Positions 36,375 through 45,023 of a DNA stretch of 64,000 nucleotides are shown in pieces; within the stretch, counting starts at the first letter, position 1; the number at the start of each line of letters is the position of its first letter. The stretch is taken from positions 1 to 64,000 of the forward strand of contig NZ_SLXN01000013.1 of NCBI RefSeq assembly GCF_004345855.1, read 5' to 3'. The notes beneath the pieces are model-generated. The model was given only the letters and a program-made list of their open reading frames with translations, was not told the DNA's origin and ran no database searches. The stretch is from Sphingomonas sp. BK235 (GTDB lineage Bacteria; Pseudomonadota; Alphaproteobacteria; Sphingomonadales; Sphingomonadaceae). Both the position numbers and the translations under genes were made by a program.

Positions 36375-36404
36375 CGCCCGCTCGCCGTGGCAAGGCTCGA
36401 TCAG

Positions 36405-36587
36405 CTACAGCATCAGCGCAGCTGGGTCGTTGCTGCGGGCAGCGGCCTCGTATCCTCGCCACCATGCGCGATCGAGGCGGGTGCCGGCGCGAAAGCCGCT
36501 CGCGGTGTTTCCGAAGACGAAGGCGCGCCAGGCTGCCTTGTCAGCCTCCCACTCCGCCTTCGTTGGAGCTGGACCGAGCAACGTCAT
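36405..36587 (-). CDS. Small protein with weak RMF-like motif
   Basis: Encodes 60 residues, MTLLGPAPTKAEWEADKAAWRAFVFGN...RLDRAWWRGYEAAARSND. The 'A...G...A......R..W..GY.AA' spacing recalls the ribosome-modulation-factor-like fold seen more clearly at 45024-45230. No other domain is visible. It sits upstream of the methyltransferase operon in the same direction. Real but small; function unknown. Confidence 0.5.
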   Translation of the reverse strand: MTLLGPAPTKAEWEADKAAWRAFVFGNTASGFRAGTRLDRAWWRGYEAAARSNDPAALML

Positions 36588-36682
36588 GATATTGAGCACA
36601 GGCCGCGGACGGGATTGACGTGCTCGCGCGGCGTGAGACTTAATGCTGCTCACCGACGATCTCCTGATCCTGAGAGGTGGAT

Positions 36683-37410
36683 ATGCTCGACTTGGCTGCT
36701 GCGCCGACGCGGCCCCCGCCCGCTGCTCAGCCATCGACCGCGCCGTCGTTGTGGCTCGTTGCCGCGCTCCTGATCGCGCATCAGGCGGCACTCACCGTGA
36801 TCCATTACATCGTCGGACCTGCCATGGGTCTCGACCCGGCCTCCGAGCGCTGACCGCGGCGACGATCGTACTGGCGGCGCTGCTGGTCTTCGGCCTTGTG
36901 GCGCTCGATACGCGGCGGGCAGGCCGCGCGCGCGCCGTACTGCTGACGTCACCGGCCTGGAACGGGCGCACCGCGACCACGATGGTCATCGGCCTTGCCG
37001 TTGCGCAGATCCCGCTCGGGATCCTCGCGCTGCAGGGAGCAACCGTGTGGCAGTCGGGTGTTGGCAGTAACCTCGAGGTAGGCCGGGCGCTCGTCGCGTC
37101 GCTGTCCGGACCTGCAGGTCTGGCCCTCTTGGTCGCCACGGTGATCGTCGCGCCGATGGTGGAGGAGCTGCTCTACCGCGGTTACCTGCTCGGTACGCTG
37201 GTTGACCGCGGTTGGCGCGTCGCCGCGGTGCTGGTGTCGGCCTTCCTCTTCGTGACGCTCCATTTCGAGCCGGCGAACCTGGTCGCCTCGCTGTGTCTCG
37301 GCCTCGGAACCGGCATCTGCGCGCTGCGCACGCGTTCGATTGTGCCGGGCCTTCTCGTCCACATTGCCAGCAACGCCTTCGGCATGTGGTACGCGCCCCT
37401 TGCCGGCTAG
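36683..37410 (+). pseudogene. CPBP intramembrane protease gene with apparent frameshift
   Basis: An ATG at 36683 with AGAGG upstream opens a frame coding MLDLAAAPTR...LWLVAALLIAHQAALTVIHYIVG, a good first membrane helix, which stops at 36851-36853. One base away in frame, the rest continues without a stop: about five helices with the CPBP protease motifs EELLYRGYLL (EExxxR), FVTLHFEP (FxxxH) and HIASNAFG (HxxxN). Joined, the product is about 242 residues, the normal family length. So one base has been lost near 36840, or the base call is wrong there. The alternative is an internal start giving a shortened protein. Confidence 0.6.
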
Positions 37411-38102
37411 GATCGGGTGCTTTGTGAGGTGACCTTGCCGTCCTCGCGGTGTCGATCAAGCATCTGCGTGGCGCGCTCGGTTGCCGCTCGCGTATCGCTT
37501 GCCAGCTTCTTTACCTCGGAGGCGACCACGGCGAAGCCTCGCCCGGCGTCGCCAGCTCGTGCAGCCTCAATTCCGGCATTGAGCGCAAGGAGGTTCGACT
37601 GGCCGGCGATGGCAGTGATCGTAGTGACGATCGCGCCAAGCTCGCCCATGGTCGACTGCATCGAGGCCTGGTTGGCCTGAAGCGCCTGCTCGAGGCGAAC
37701 CTTCCGGGTCACGTCCACCGCGATTTTGAGCAGCCGCTGCACCACGCCGTCAGCGTCGAAGATCGGGTTGTAGCTGGCCTGAAGCCATATCTCGGACCCG
37801 TCGGCGCGGCGCCGCATGAACTCGCCCTGCTCGAAGTCACCGTCTCGCAGCTGCTGCCAGAATTGCCCGTATTCGGTCGATGCAGCGTAGTTGGGATCAC
37901 ACAGCACGCGGTGATGCTGCCCCGCGAGCTGCGGCAGGCTATAGCCCATAAGGGAGAGAAACCGCTCGTTGGCCCATGTGATGGTGCCGTTGGTGTCGAA
38001 TTCGATCACGGCCTGCGAGCGGCAGACAGCGTTCCACGCCGCGCGACAGTAGCCTTCGCTTGGTTGATGGCCGTGGGGTCGGCCGCGCTCAGTCAGCAAC
38101 AT
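37407..38102 (-). CDS. PAS domain plus methyl-accepting chemotaxis-type signalling protein
   Basis: Encodes 231 residues with no membrane segment. A PAS domain ([44 protein letters not shown]..., about 30-140) ends in the PAC-like [30 protein letters not shown] short MCP signalling hairpin follows: [40 protein letters not shown], with the hairpin-tip sequence. The half after the tip is brief, so the coiled coil is truncated compared with chemoreceptors. Likely a soluble redox/oxygen sensor. Tail-to-tail overlap of four bases with the CPBP gene. Confidence 0.85.
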   Translation of the reverse strand: MLLTERGRPHGHQPSEGYCRAAWNAVCRSQAVIEFDTNGTITWANERFLSLMGYSLPQLAGQHHRVLCDPNYAASTEYGQFWQQLRDGDFEQGEFMRRRADGSEIWLQASYNPIFDADGVVQRLLKIAVDVTRKVRLEQALQANQASMQSTMGELGAIVTTITAIAGQSNLLALNAGIEAARAGDAGRGFAVVASEVKKLASDTRAATERATQMLDRHREDGKVTSQSTRS

Positions 38103-38166
38103 AGATTACGTTTACGCCGAGCGGCGCAGCCTCGCCAGTGTTTCTGGCGATGCGTCGCTGCCTACA

Positions 38167-38625
38167 TCAGCAGCAGAGTGCCCAACGTTCCGCCTCGTCG
38201 ATATCGTCGAAGTAGCGCGATATCTCGCTGCTTAAGATGCGCCTGATCTGGGTCTTCAGCAGCCCGCTCGGCAGGACAACCGCGACCGGATCTCCCTCAC
38301 GGTAGAGGTCTGCGATCTCACGCTGAACGAGGCTGGCCACCTCCTGCGACTGCGTTTGAGCGCGGCGCAGATCAGCGACGGCGCGGGCTGGTCGACCCTC
38401 GGCATGGATCCGGCGGACGCACTTCGCCCAAGCGGCGAAGTGCTGCGCGGTCATGTCAAGTTGCCAGAAACCCTCTGCTTCGCCGCGTATCAGGCCGAGC
38501 GACCAATAACCGAAAAACCCTGGTAACCCGACGAACCCTCGGCGTTGCGGAACGTGAACGTGTCTCGAGCTGCCACCGCGACCATCGCCATCCTCAAGCA
38601 GCGTGACAAAATGTTGCTGCTTCAA
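38167..38625 (-). CDS. Hypothetical protein, 152 aa
   Basis: Starts MKQQHFVTLLEDGDGRGGSSRHVHVPQRRGFVGLPGFFGYWSLG. The rest is mostly helical (MTAQHFAAWAKCVRRIHAEGRPARAVADLRRAQTQSQEVASLVQREIADLYREG...). No family recognised. An ATG at residue 58 could be the true start. It is divergent from the next gene with about 80 bases between them. Confidence 0.5.
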   Translation of the reverse strand: MKQQHFVTLLEDGDGRGGSSRHVHVPQRRGFVGLPGFFGYWSLGLIRGEAEGFWQLDMTAQHFAAWAKCVRRIHAEGRPARAVADLRRAQTQSQEVASLVQREIADLYREGDPVAVVLPSGLLKTQIRRILSSEISRYFDDIDEAERWALCC

Positions 38626-38705
38626 CGTCGTCTTAACGGTAGTTAGTTAAGGAATGAGGTTCGGCGACGCGCCGGAATGACCTACCTGGCTTCGGAGTAT
38701 CCCGA

Positions 38706-39083
38706 ATGTCTACGCTCGACGCTGCCGCTCGCGACCTGGTCTCCGCGATGGACACGGTGCTTGATGCGATGAAGCGGATGACGGCGTCGAACCTGGCCGA
38801 GCTGCTGTCGACCCGCTTCAAAAGCCGCGTCACGCTCGGTGCTTTCTTGAAGGCGCTGGATGAACGCTGTTCCGCATTGCGCGGCGGCACTGAGGCAGAG
38901 GCGGCGTTGTGTCGAAGCCTCGATCAAAAAGTCGCATTGGTGGGACCGATGGTTCACGATCATATCACTAAATGGAACCCGGCTACCATTTCGGCTGATA
39001 TCGAGGGGTACAAGGCTGCCGTCGGCCACATGCAGCGAGACATTCACTCGATCATCGCCCAGGCGCAGCGGCTTCCGCGCTAG
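38706..39083 (+). CDS. Hypothetical helical protein, 125 aa
   Basis: Starts MSTLDAAARDLVSAMDTVLDAMKRMTASNLAELL. It is almost wholly alpha-helical with heptad-like spacing, soluble, and has two cysteines. No family recognised. It lies alone on the plus strand and ends four bases from the convergent DUF3768 gene. Confidence 0.55.
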   Translation: MSTLDAAARDLVSAMDTVLDAMKRMTASNLAELLSTRFKSRVTLGAFLKALDERCSALRGGTEAEAALCRSLDQKVALVGPMVHDHITKWNPATISADIEGYKAAVGHMQRDIHSIIAQAQRLPR

Positions 39084-39086
39084 TCG

Positions 39087-39443
39087 CTACAGGTCCTCGC
39101 GCACCATGATGGTCAGTACACGCCTCGTGACGGCCGCGTCAGCCGGGTCCTCGGACCCGTACTCGAGGGCGAGGTCGTAATAGTCGATAGCGAAATAGAT
39201 TGTGTGTCCCCGCAGCTCGAACTCGCCACGGTGCCGCTCGAGATCCCCGCTGTCGAAGGTGTGTGCCCGCAAAGCGGCCAAGATCTCGATCTGCGCGACC
39301 AGGGTCGACACGCCTGCCTCGGCGAAGGTCGCGAGGCAGGCGCGGGTCATGACGATGCGTGCCCGGCGGTCCAGCCCTTTTCGGCAGCGATCGTTAAGCG
39401 CGCCGATGATCTTGGTGCGCGATGGGCGAACGACGTTGTCCAT
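39087..39443 (-). CDS. DUF3768 domain protein
   Basis: Encodes 118 residues from MDNVVRPSRTKIIGALNDRCRKGL. The DUF3768 pattern is clear: RIVMTRACLATF (family: 'G.+v.T.G+..l'), a middle FDSGDLERHRGEFELRGHTIYFAIDYYDLALEYGSEDPADAAVTRRVLTIMVREDL, where 'kIDYYD..l..gS.DPaDp..T.RVLTIML' is the signature. These proteins occur on many alphaproteobacterial plasmids and islands; function unknown. Confidence 0.85.
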   Translation of the reverse strand: MDNVVRPSRTKIIGALNDRCRKGLDRRARIVMTRACLATFAEAGVSTLVAQIEILAALRAHTFDSGDLERHRGEFELRGHTIYFAIDYYDLALEYGSEDPADAAVTRRVLTIMVREDL

Positions 39444-39470
39444 GCTGACTCCCTTCGGTAATCGGGTGGG

Positions 39471-39680
39471 ATGCAGATCTTTGCGGTCATCATCGCGCTG
39501 GTCGGCGCGGCCGCGTTCGAGGGCATGGCCCTGCTCTACCGGCGCCGGATCATCCCGGCCGGGCCACTCATCGCCTTGGCGACAAGCATCCTGCTCACGA
39601 TGGTTGGCCTGACGATCGTCGGCGTCGCACCGGGGCAGCTCGTCATCGTCAATCAGGCCTCTGCCACGAACGATCAATGA
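39471..39680 (+). CDS. Small two-helix membrane protein
   Basis: Encodes 69 residues, MQIFAVIIALVGAAAFEGMALLYRRRIIPAGPLIALATSILLTMVGLTIVG..., with two hydrophobic helices joined by a basic turn. It fills the gap between divergent DUF3768 and the convergent PP-loop gene. The strong hydrophobic design argues for a real protein, but I recognise no family. Confidence 0.45.
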   Translation: MQIFAVIIALVGAAAFEGMALLYRRRIIPAGPLIALATSILLTMVGLTIVGVAPGQLVIVNQASATNDQ

Positions 39681-39683
39681 CGT

Positions 39684-40616
39684 TCACGCGGCGAGCGGCT
39701 CTCCCGTTTGCCGTGTCATCAATCCGGCATTGAAGCGCTCGAGCCAACTCTGCATCGTCGGCCGCTCGCCGACCGGCACCATGGCAGCGACCTCCTGGAA
39801 GCGGATCAGGTCGCGCGGAGCGTCGCGCCAAATCCGATCGATCTCGCGCGACGGCAGCAAGCCCTCGGCGCGGATGAAGTCGGTCATGCGGCCCGGGCGC
39901 GCCTTGGTCGACCGGCGCCACAGGCCCTCGACCGTGTGCAGCCGCGGCGCAGCGCGCGCCTCGACGAGTACGATGAGGCGCAGGCACCAGCGCGGCAACT
40001 CGCGGATCTCCTCGGGCCGGTTGGCGATGCACAGCCAGCACGCCGACTTCGGGGGCACCGGCAGGCCCTCGGCGATGATGCGCGCCACGCAGGCGTCCCG
40101 GTCCCAGCCCCACTCGCGCAGCGGCGAGCGGCAGTCGTATAGCGGATCCTCGATCGACAGCGCGTGGTTGGCTCGCAGCGTGTCACGCGGTCCTGCGTCA
40201 TAGCCGATCAGGCGAATGACGCGCTGGCCACGCGCCCAGGCGTCTTTCGCCGGCTGCCAGCCTGCGAGAAATGCGTCCTGCGGCGCCTTCTTGTATTTGA
40301 GACTGCAGCTCGAGCCGCCCAGGCTTTTGCTCGGCAGTGTCGCGTTGGTCAGGCACATCTCCAGCAGCCCGTAGTAGGGCGGCCAGTGCTTGAAGTGCTT
40401 GGGCGTGTACGAGACCAGCTCGTGCCGAATGCCGTATGCATCCATCCACGGCCGGATCACATCGAGGTAGGCGTAGGTCGCCGGCTTCTCGACCCCGGTG
40501 TCGGCGCTCAACACCAGGTCGGGCTTCTGCCCGCGCGCGACCAGCTCGACGAGAAGTGCGGTACTATCCACGCCGATGCCGTACGCGAGCACGACGGGAG
40601 GGGGTCGCATTTCCAT
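39684..40616 (-). CDS. PP-loop ATPase, PAPS-reductase-like
   Basis: Encodes 310 residues from MEMRPPPVVLAYGIGVDSTALLVELVARG. The PP-loop is GIGVDST (family SGGxDS), followed by VLSADTGVEKPATYAYLDVI. Two Cys groups, GGSSCSLKYKKAP and PPKSACWLCIANRPEEIREL, could hold a metal or Fe-S site. Housekeeping PAPS reductases differ in the C-terminal region; this mobile-element type may activate a nucleobase or nucleic acid with ATP for thiolation or a similar change. It starts one base after the ATPase gene stops, so the two are co-expressed. Confidence 0.8.
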   Translation of the reverse strand: MEMRPPPVVLAYGIGVDSTALLVELVARGQKPDLVLSADTGVEKPATYAYLDVIRPWMDAYGIRHELVSYTPKHFKHWPPYYGLLEMCLTNATLPSKSLGGSSCSLKYKKAPQDAFLAGWQPAKDAWARGQRVIRLIGYDAGPRDTLRANHALSIEDPLYDCRSPLREWGWDRDACVARIIAEGLPVPPKSACWLCIANRPEEIRELPRWCLRLIVLVEARAAPRLHTVEGLWRRSTKARPGRMTDFIRAEGLLPSREIDRIWRDAPRDLIRFQEVAAMVPVGERPTMQSWLERFNAGLMTRQTGEPLAA

Positions 40617-40617
40617 G

Positions 40618-41118
40618 TCAGATCCCTCGACCATTGAAGGTTGCGACGATGCCGGCGAGCGACGCGGCCTCGGCCAGCGCGGCCCTGACCAAGTCCTCGG
40701 CGATCGCCGGCATGCGGAAGGTGATGGAGGTGCCGCGAGCAATCGGGTCGGGCGAGATCGCGATCAGGCGTCTGCCCGTCCAAGCCGCGGCGGTAATGTG
40801 CGCGCTCCAACCTTGATGTGCGGCACGCGACCAGGAGCGGACGATTACGTCGCGCCCGGCGAGACTGAAGATGCCGAAGCGCGGCAGCGGGTGAGCGAAG
40901 ATCGAGCCGGGCTCGTCGAGCCCATGGCCGTCATCGCTGAGCTGTAGCAGCCGGTCGCCGGCTGCGCCGATCACTGCGACATCGACGCAGCCAGCGCCGC
41001 TCGCGCGCGCTGCCTGGAGAAGCTCGAGCAGCACGTCGGTGATGCTGTCGGCGAACAGCTCTTGCACCGTGCCGACCGCGCTCGGCGCGGCGGTGGGTGC
41101 GATCGAGGCGGGGAGCAT
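40618..41118 (-). CDS. GHKL/HSP90-like ATP-binding protein, compact
   Basis: Encodes 166 residues. ADSITDVLLELLQAARASGAGCVDVAV gives an N-box-like helix in which the usual Glu-Asn is absent (LLELLQAA). DRLLQLSDDGHGLDEPGSIF is the DxGxG ATP-lid motif, and IARGTSITFRMP resembles the later G-T motif. This is the Bergerat ATPase fold without added domains. Co-transcribed with the PP-loop ATPase downstream. Function unknown. Confidence 0.7.
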   Translation of the reverse strand: MLPASIAPTAAPSAVGTVQELFADSITDVLLELLQAARASGAGCVDVAVIGAAGDRLLQLSDDGHGLDEPGSIFAHPLPRFGIFSLAGRDVIVRSWSRAAHQGWSAHITAAAWTGRRLIAISPDPIARGTSITFRMPAIAEDLVRAALAEAASLAGIVATFNGRGI

Positions 41119-41131
41119 GGCGGTCTCCTTC

Positions 41132-41181
41132 TCGCGGGCCCAATCCCGCGACCACCTGCTCCCCTCTTCTCTCCCTCGCTC
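41132..41181 (-). promoter_or_regulatory. Leader module c before the GHKL ATPase gene
   Basis: TCGCGGG-cccaat-CCCGCGA (41132-41151) is a seven-pair stem; 41155-41181 is the purine tract in message sense. GGAG and ATG follow the stem at 41118. Confidence 0.62.
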
Positions 41182-42475
41182 AGGGCTGAGCGGCTTCGGT
41201 CAGCTTGACCCTGGCGGCTTTCAGCCGACGCACGCTCTCGGCCAGAAAGAGGCCTTCTGACTCTAGCTCCGAGACAGTCTTCCGCCGCGCGGCCAGCTCC
41301 GCCAGCCGACGATCGATGGCGTCCGCGGTCACCGTGATCTCGTCGACGGTGAAGTGGATGGCGGAAGGTGGAGGCGGCAACCGCAGCGGCTGGCGCACCT
41401 CAGGCCGGCTCTCGGTAGACGCGAAGATGCACCAGAGGTGCGCCTCAGCGTCGAAGAGCTCGTCGAAAGCTTGGCTGGAGTTGCTGACGTTCACGATCCA
41501 CCGCTCGCCGTCGCGCTCCATGAAGCCGGCCGCGTAGATCCGTCCCGGGCTGTCGCTGCCATCGACCCTACCCAGCTCCTCGCCAGCAGCGGCGAGCCCG
41601 TCGACGTCGCGGGCGGTGAGGCGCCAGGCGTCGAACCGCTCGCCCTCATCGGAGGCGGTGAGATAGTGCGCCGTCGCGATCTTCCACGCCGCGTTCACGC
41701 GCTCGAGATCGTCCTCGAACGTGACCGGCTCGGCGGTCGGCAGCAGAGGATGGCCCCGCTCGGCCTCCCATGCGGCGAGCATCACTATGTTGGCATCGAC
41801 GAAGTCGTGCGAGGCACACGTACCCTTCGGCGCCACGCGGTTACGCAGCCGCATGTCCCGCCACTGCGCGGGCGTAAGCTCGAGAGCGAGCCCGCGCGCG
41901 AAGGCGCACGCAAGCGCCTCGACCGCGGCCGACGCCAGCACCTCGTCCCAGTCGGCGCCGGCGTAGATGGTGGTCAGCTCGCCCACGGCATCGCGCCGGT
42001 TGAAGCTGAACCGCGGCGCTTCCGGAAACTCCCGCTTCGACGGGTCGGCATAGTCGACCCAGACCTGCGCGGCCTCGCCCATCGGTCCCACGCACGGGCC
42101 GAAGCTGGGCGCAGTGTCATGGTGCCAGCTCATTTCCGACCAGCGCTCCGGGATCGGCATCATGGTCGCGACTGGATAGTCCGGAAATTGCCACGGCCAG
42201 TTCCGGTCCACGGCCTCGGTGGTGAAACGGTCGGCCAGCGAGACCATGCTGTCGCCCGCCATTTCGCGATATGCCGCGATCGTCTCGGCATCGCCGTCGG
42301 CGCCGGCGATGAGCGTCCGCAGAACGTAGGGCCATGTCGCCATGCCGACCGACACGTTGAGGAAGCCGTTCCAACGGGTGTCGTCGGTGTAGCCCGGGAA
42401 GGTCGGACCTTCGCCGAACGTCCAGAGGATCGGGCGTACGGGGTGATTGGCTGACGCGGGCACGGACTGGGGCAT
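41180..42475 (-). CDS. Hypothetical protein, 431 aa
   Basis: Starts MPQSVPASANHPVRPILWTFGEGPTFPGYTDDTRWNGFLNVSVG. Acidic, Trp-rich, soluble (NWPWQFPDYPVATMMPIPERWSEMSWHHD), with a C-terminal coiled-coil-like segment (ITVTADAIDRRLAELAARRKTVSELESEGLFLAESVRRLKAARVKL). No family is recognised. The ATG is placed by the leader module and a GGAG. Its size and conservation-like composition argue for a real gene of the backbone. Confidence 0.68.
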   Translation of the reverse strand: MPQSVPASANHPVRPILWTFGEGPTFPGYTDDTRWNGFLNVSVGMATWPYVLRTLIAGADGDAETIAAYREMAGDSMVSLADRFTTEAVDRNWPWQFPDYPVATMMPIPERWSEMSWHHDTAPSFGPCVGPMGEAAQVWVDYADPSKREFPEAPRFSFNRRDAVGELTTIYAGADWDEVLASAAVEALACAFARGLALELTPAQWRDMRLRNRVAPKGTCASHDFVDANIVMLAAWEAERGHPLLPTAEPVTFEDDLERVNAAWKIATAHYLTASDEGERFDAWRLTARDVDGLAAAGEELGRVDGSDSPGRIYAAGFMERDGERWIVNVSNSSQAFDELFDAEAHLWCIFASTESRPEVRQPLRLPPPPSAIHFTVDEITVTADAIDRRLAELAARRKTVSELESEGLFLAESVRRLKAARVKLTEAAQP

Positions 42476-42487
42476 TAGGTGGCTCCT

Positions 42488-42533
42488 CGCCGGCTCATTC
42501 CGGCGTGCCCGCTCCCCTCCCCTCTCCTCTTTC
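42488..42533 (-). promoter_or_regulatory. Leader module d
   Basis: CGCCGG-ctcatt-CCGGCG (42488-42505) is a six-pair stem; 42508-42533 is the purine tract in message sense. It lies between the 439-aa and 431-aa genes, with GAGGAG and ATG after the stem. Confidence 0.62.
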
Positions 42534-42552
42534 GCGGCTCGGATCAGTGCGG

Positions 42553-43872
42553 CTACGCCGCGTGCCGAGCCGAAGCTGCCATCATCGTCGTGGCGGCCCC
42601 AAAACGCCGCAGCGTCGCCGCCATCTCCGACCGTAGCTTGGCCTTGCTCGAGACGATGATCTCGGACGCGATTGGCGTGCCGTCGGCATCGGCGTAGCCG
42701 GTTGCGAGTTGCCCGTTGCCGACCTCGACCCGGATCAGTTGCCCGCGCACGGGGGCTGGCCCGACGTGCCGCACGGTGAACTCGCCGAGCTTGCCGACCA
42801 AGCCCTGGATCAGCTTGCCCCAGCGGATATGGCCCGCGGCCATGTTCTCGTCGTCGCCATAGCCGCGATCGAGCCATGTGCGCAGGTGGGTACGCTGCTG
42901 CAGCTTGGTGTTCCGCGTCCGCTCCATCGTCCGGCATAGCGGCAGTGCGCTCGCGATACCGTCGAGCAGCCGCAGCTCGTCGTCCTGAAGCGCCACCAGG
43001 ATGTCGTCGATCTCGCGCCCGGACAGCACTTCCACCAGCTGCTGGCGCAGGGCGGCGCCGGTAACCTGCCGGCGACCGCCTGAGCTCGCGCTCGGCGTGT
43101 AGTCGCCGGCGTGAACGAAGCCGCGATCTGTCAGGATAAGGAGCGTCATGGCTTCGGCGCCGGGCCGATCACGCACGATCCGCAGGAAATCCCACTTGGC
43201 GCGCGCCGGATCTCCGCCAGCGAGGTCGCTATCGCTGAGGATGGCGAGACGGCGCGACCAGCGGGCCGGTCGTGCTTCATCACCGGGCTTCGGCCAGCTG
43301 CTGGGCAACGGCCGCGCGGGCGCGACAGCAACGACGCTAGCCGGCATGTTGCCCTGACGGTGCAGCGCCAGGTTCGCGCGCCGCGCCGCGTCGAACAGGT
43401 CGGTGCGGTCGCCACCCCCATCCGTGAAGCCCTGGTCGTAGGCCGCACGGCGGGTCTCGAGCGGCGCATTGCACGGGATCCCGTCCGGGTAGTGGTGCGG
43501 CCAACCTACGTGCGCCGCGTACCAGCCATCGGCATAGCGGTTGGCGACGTCCCAGTCGTAGCCATACCGATCGCGGCCGTTGAGGATGGCAAGCTCGCCT
43601 TCGTTCGCCTTGCCCTCGCGTGCCTCGTTCTCGGTGAAGGCGAAGTTCGTGGCATGGCGCTCGGCTTCGGCCTCGACGCGCATTTCCTCAAAGACGGGGC
43701 GCGTCGCGATCACACGCGCGCGGCTGCGGGCGTGGCGATCGGCGAGCGGCGCGCTGGGTGGCAGGTCAGGATAGTCGCGCCACGCCTTGGCGAGCGCTTC
43801 GGCGTGGGCAGGCTTGCGGCCGCGTGCCAACCAGGTTGCGGCATCGGCGGGGTTGAAGGCGGTATCCGGCAT
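42553..43872 (-). CDS. Hypothetical protein, 439 aa, with an RMF-like segment
   Basis: Starts MPDTAFNPADAATWLARGRKPAHAEALAKAWRDYPDLPPS. At about 110-155, ANRYADGWYAAHVGWPHHYPDGIPCNAPLETRRAAYDQGFTDGG follows the 'A..aG..A...G......CP......R..W..G...G' spacing of RMF/CrpP-like proteins. The C-terminal half has a beta-rich portion (FTVRHVGPAPVRGQLIRVEVGNGQLATGYADADG). No enzyme motif is seen. Probably a backbone protein; function unknown. Confidence 0.66.
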   Translation of the reverse strand: MPDTAFNPADAATWLARGRKPAHAEALAKAWRDYPDLPPSAPLADRHARSRARVIATRPVFEEMRVEAEAERHATNFAFTENEAREGKANEGELAILNGRDRYGYDWDVANRYADGWYAAHVGWPHHYPDGIPCNAPLETRRAAYDQGFTDGGGDRTDLFDAARRANLALHRQGNMPASVVAVAPARPLPSSWPKPGDEARPARWSRRLAILSDSDLAGGDPARAKWDFLRIVRDRPGAEAMTLLILTDRGFVHAGDYTPSASSGGRRQVTGAALRQQLVEVLSGREIDDILVALQDDELRLLDGIASALPLCRTMERTRNTKLQQRTHLRTWLDRGYGDDENMAAGHIRWGKLIQGLVGKLGEFTVRHVGPAPVRGQLIRVEVGNGQLATGYADADGTPIASEIIVSSKAKLRSEMAATLRRFGAATTMMAASARHAA

Positions 43873-43914
43873 GGTGGCCTCGCTGGTCGACGCGCCCGGG
43901 CGCGAGCAGGTGGA

Positions 43915-44415
43915 TCAGGTGGTCGCCAGACGCGCGCGCGCGATCGCCGCTTCGTCGGGGAAGGCGGTCGCGAGATTGGTGTGCAGCGCCTCGAAGTCCG
44001 CGACCGGGAACGATCCATCCGGGCTTGGTCTCGTCGTCTGCAGCGCGCCGATCACCAGCTCGGTGACATCGGGCCGATGGATCGTGGCGACGCTGCCCTC
44101 GTAACTGATGGGCGGGGCGAAACCGCCGTCGAGCCAGCGTGCCAACCCTTCTTCCACGGCCTCGGCATAGGCCTGGACAGCCTCGTCCTCCTCGTCGTCG
44201 ATGCGGAGCGACAACGTGCGGTACACGCCGAAGTCGTGACGATTGGCGAGCGGCTTGAGGCGGCAGCCTGCGGGCGGCTGGCCGTAGCGAGCGATGATCG
44301 CGAGCTTATAGGCGAACACCTCATAGGCATTCACCGCCTCGAAGTCGGGCGTGTGGCCCAGCTGGGCGCAGTCCTCTTCGGCGGGTGCACCGCCAAGGTC
44401 GATGATGTCGGACAT
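43915..44415 (-). CDS. Hypothetical protein, 166 aa
   Basis: Starts MSDIIDLGGAPAEEDCAQLGHTPDFEAVNAYEVFAYKLAIIARYG. Acidic, with an alternating strand/helix pattern (YRTLSLRIDDEEDEAVQAYAEAVEEGLARWLDGGFAPPISYEGSVATIHRPDVTELVIGALQ). No family recognised. The ATG follows leader module e with GGAG in place. Divergent from the VOC gene. Confidence 0.64.
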   Translation of the reverse strand: MSDIIDLGGAPAEEDCAQLGHTPDFEAVNAYEVFAYKLAIIARYGQPPAGCRLKPLANRHDFGVYRTLSLRIDDEEDEAVQAYAEAVEEGLARWLDGGFAPPISYEGSVATIHRPDVTELVIGALQTTRPSPDGSFPVADFEALHTNLATAFPDEAAIARARLATT

Positions 44416-44429
44416 GGGAAGATCTCCTT

Positions 44430-44479
44430 CGATCCGCATGGATCGGCACTCCCCTCCCCCTCCTCTCTGCTTGGCAGAG
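44430..44479 (-). promoter_or_regulatory. Leader module e in the divergent gap
   Basis: CGATCC-gcat-GGATCG (44430-44445) is a six-pair stem beside a purine tract (44447-44472, message sense). A second hairpin, CTCTGC-ttg-GCAGAG, lies at 44465-44479 next to the VOC gene leader. Confidence 0.62.
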
Positions 44480-44505
44480 GATCTGTGTGGCGGCAGGAGG
44501 CGCGC

Positions 44506-44898
44506 ATGCCGCAGCACCTCAGCCTCGTTGCCATCGTCGTCGACGAGTACGACACCGCAATCGACTATTATGTCGGCACGCTCGGCTTCGAGTTGCGCGA
44601 GGACGCGGTACAGAGCCCGACCAAGCGGTGGGTGGTGGTCGCACCGCACGGAGCCTCCACGGGCCTGTTGCTCGCTCGCGCAGCCGACGAGCGGCAGCGG
44701 CACGCCATCGGCAATCAGAGCGGTGGCAGGGTCTTCCTCTTCCTCGAGACCGACGACCTGGTACGCGACTACCAGATCTATCGGGAGCGTGGCGCTCGCT
44801 TCGTCGAGGATCCGCGGTACGAGGCTTACGGTGTCGTCGTCGTGTTCGAGGATCGATACGGCAACCGCTGGGACCTTATCCAACGTGCCGGCGGGTGA
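44506..44898 (+). CDS. VOC/glyoxalase-fold protein
   Basis: Encodes 130 residues from an ATG with AGGAGG seven bases upstream. LSLVAIVVDEYDTAIDYYVGTLGFELREDAVQSPTKRWVVVAPHG and VFEDRYGNRWDLIQRAGG are the two vicinal-oxygen-chelate half-motifs. The late Glu-Asp...G-N-W-D-L-I-Q is typical of glyoxalase/bleomycin-resistance-like proteins, but the first metal ligand is a Leu/Val position instead of His, so metal binding is uncertain. Stands alone on the plus strand; substrate unknown. Confidence 0.9.
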   Translation: MPQHLSLVAIVVDEYDTAIDYYVGTLGFELREDAVQSPTKRWVVVAPHGASTGLLLARAADERQRHAIGNQSGGRVFLFLETDDLVRDYQIYRERGARFVEDPRYEAYGVVVVFEDRYGNRWDLIQRAGG

Positions 44899-45023
44899 GG
44901 GCGTGACGAACGATTGCTGGCACCCACGCGTCTTAAATCATTAACCAAATTTGGTTATTGGCGCGCGACCGCCGGAGAAGCGGGTCGACGCAGGGTGGGA
45001 CCTGCGTGTCGCAGGGAAGAAAC

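Noticed and set aside
39684-40616. DndC of a DNA phosphorothioation system
   Set aside because: No DndA, DndB, DndD or DndE-like gene is near, and the Cys pattern is not one I can match to DndC.
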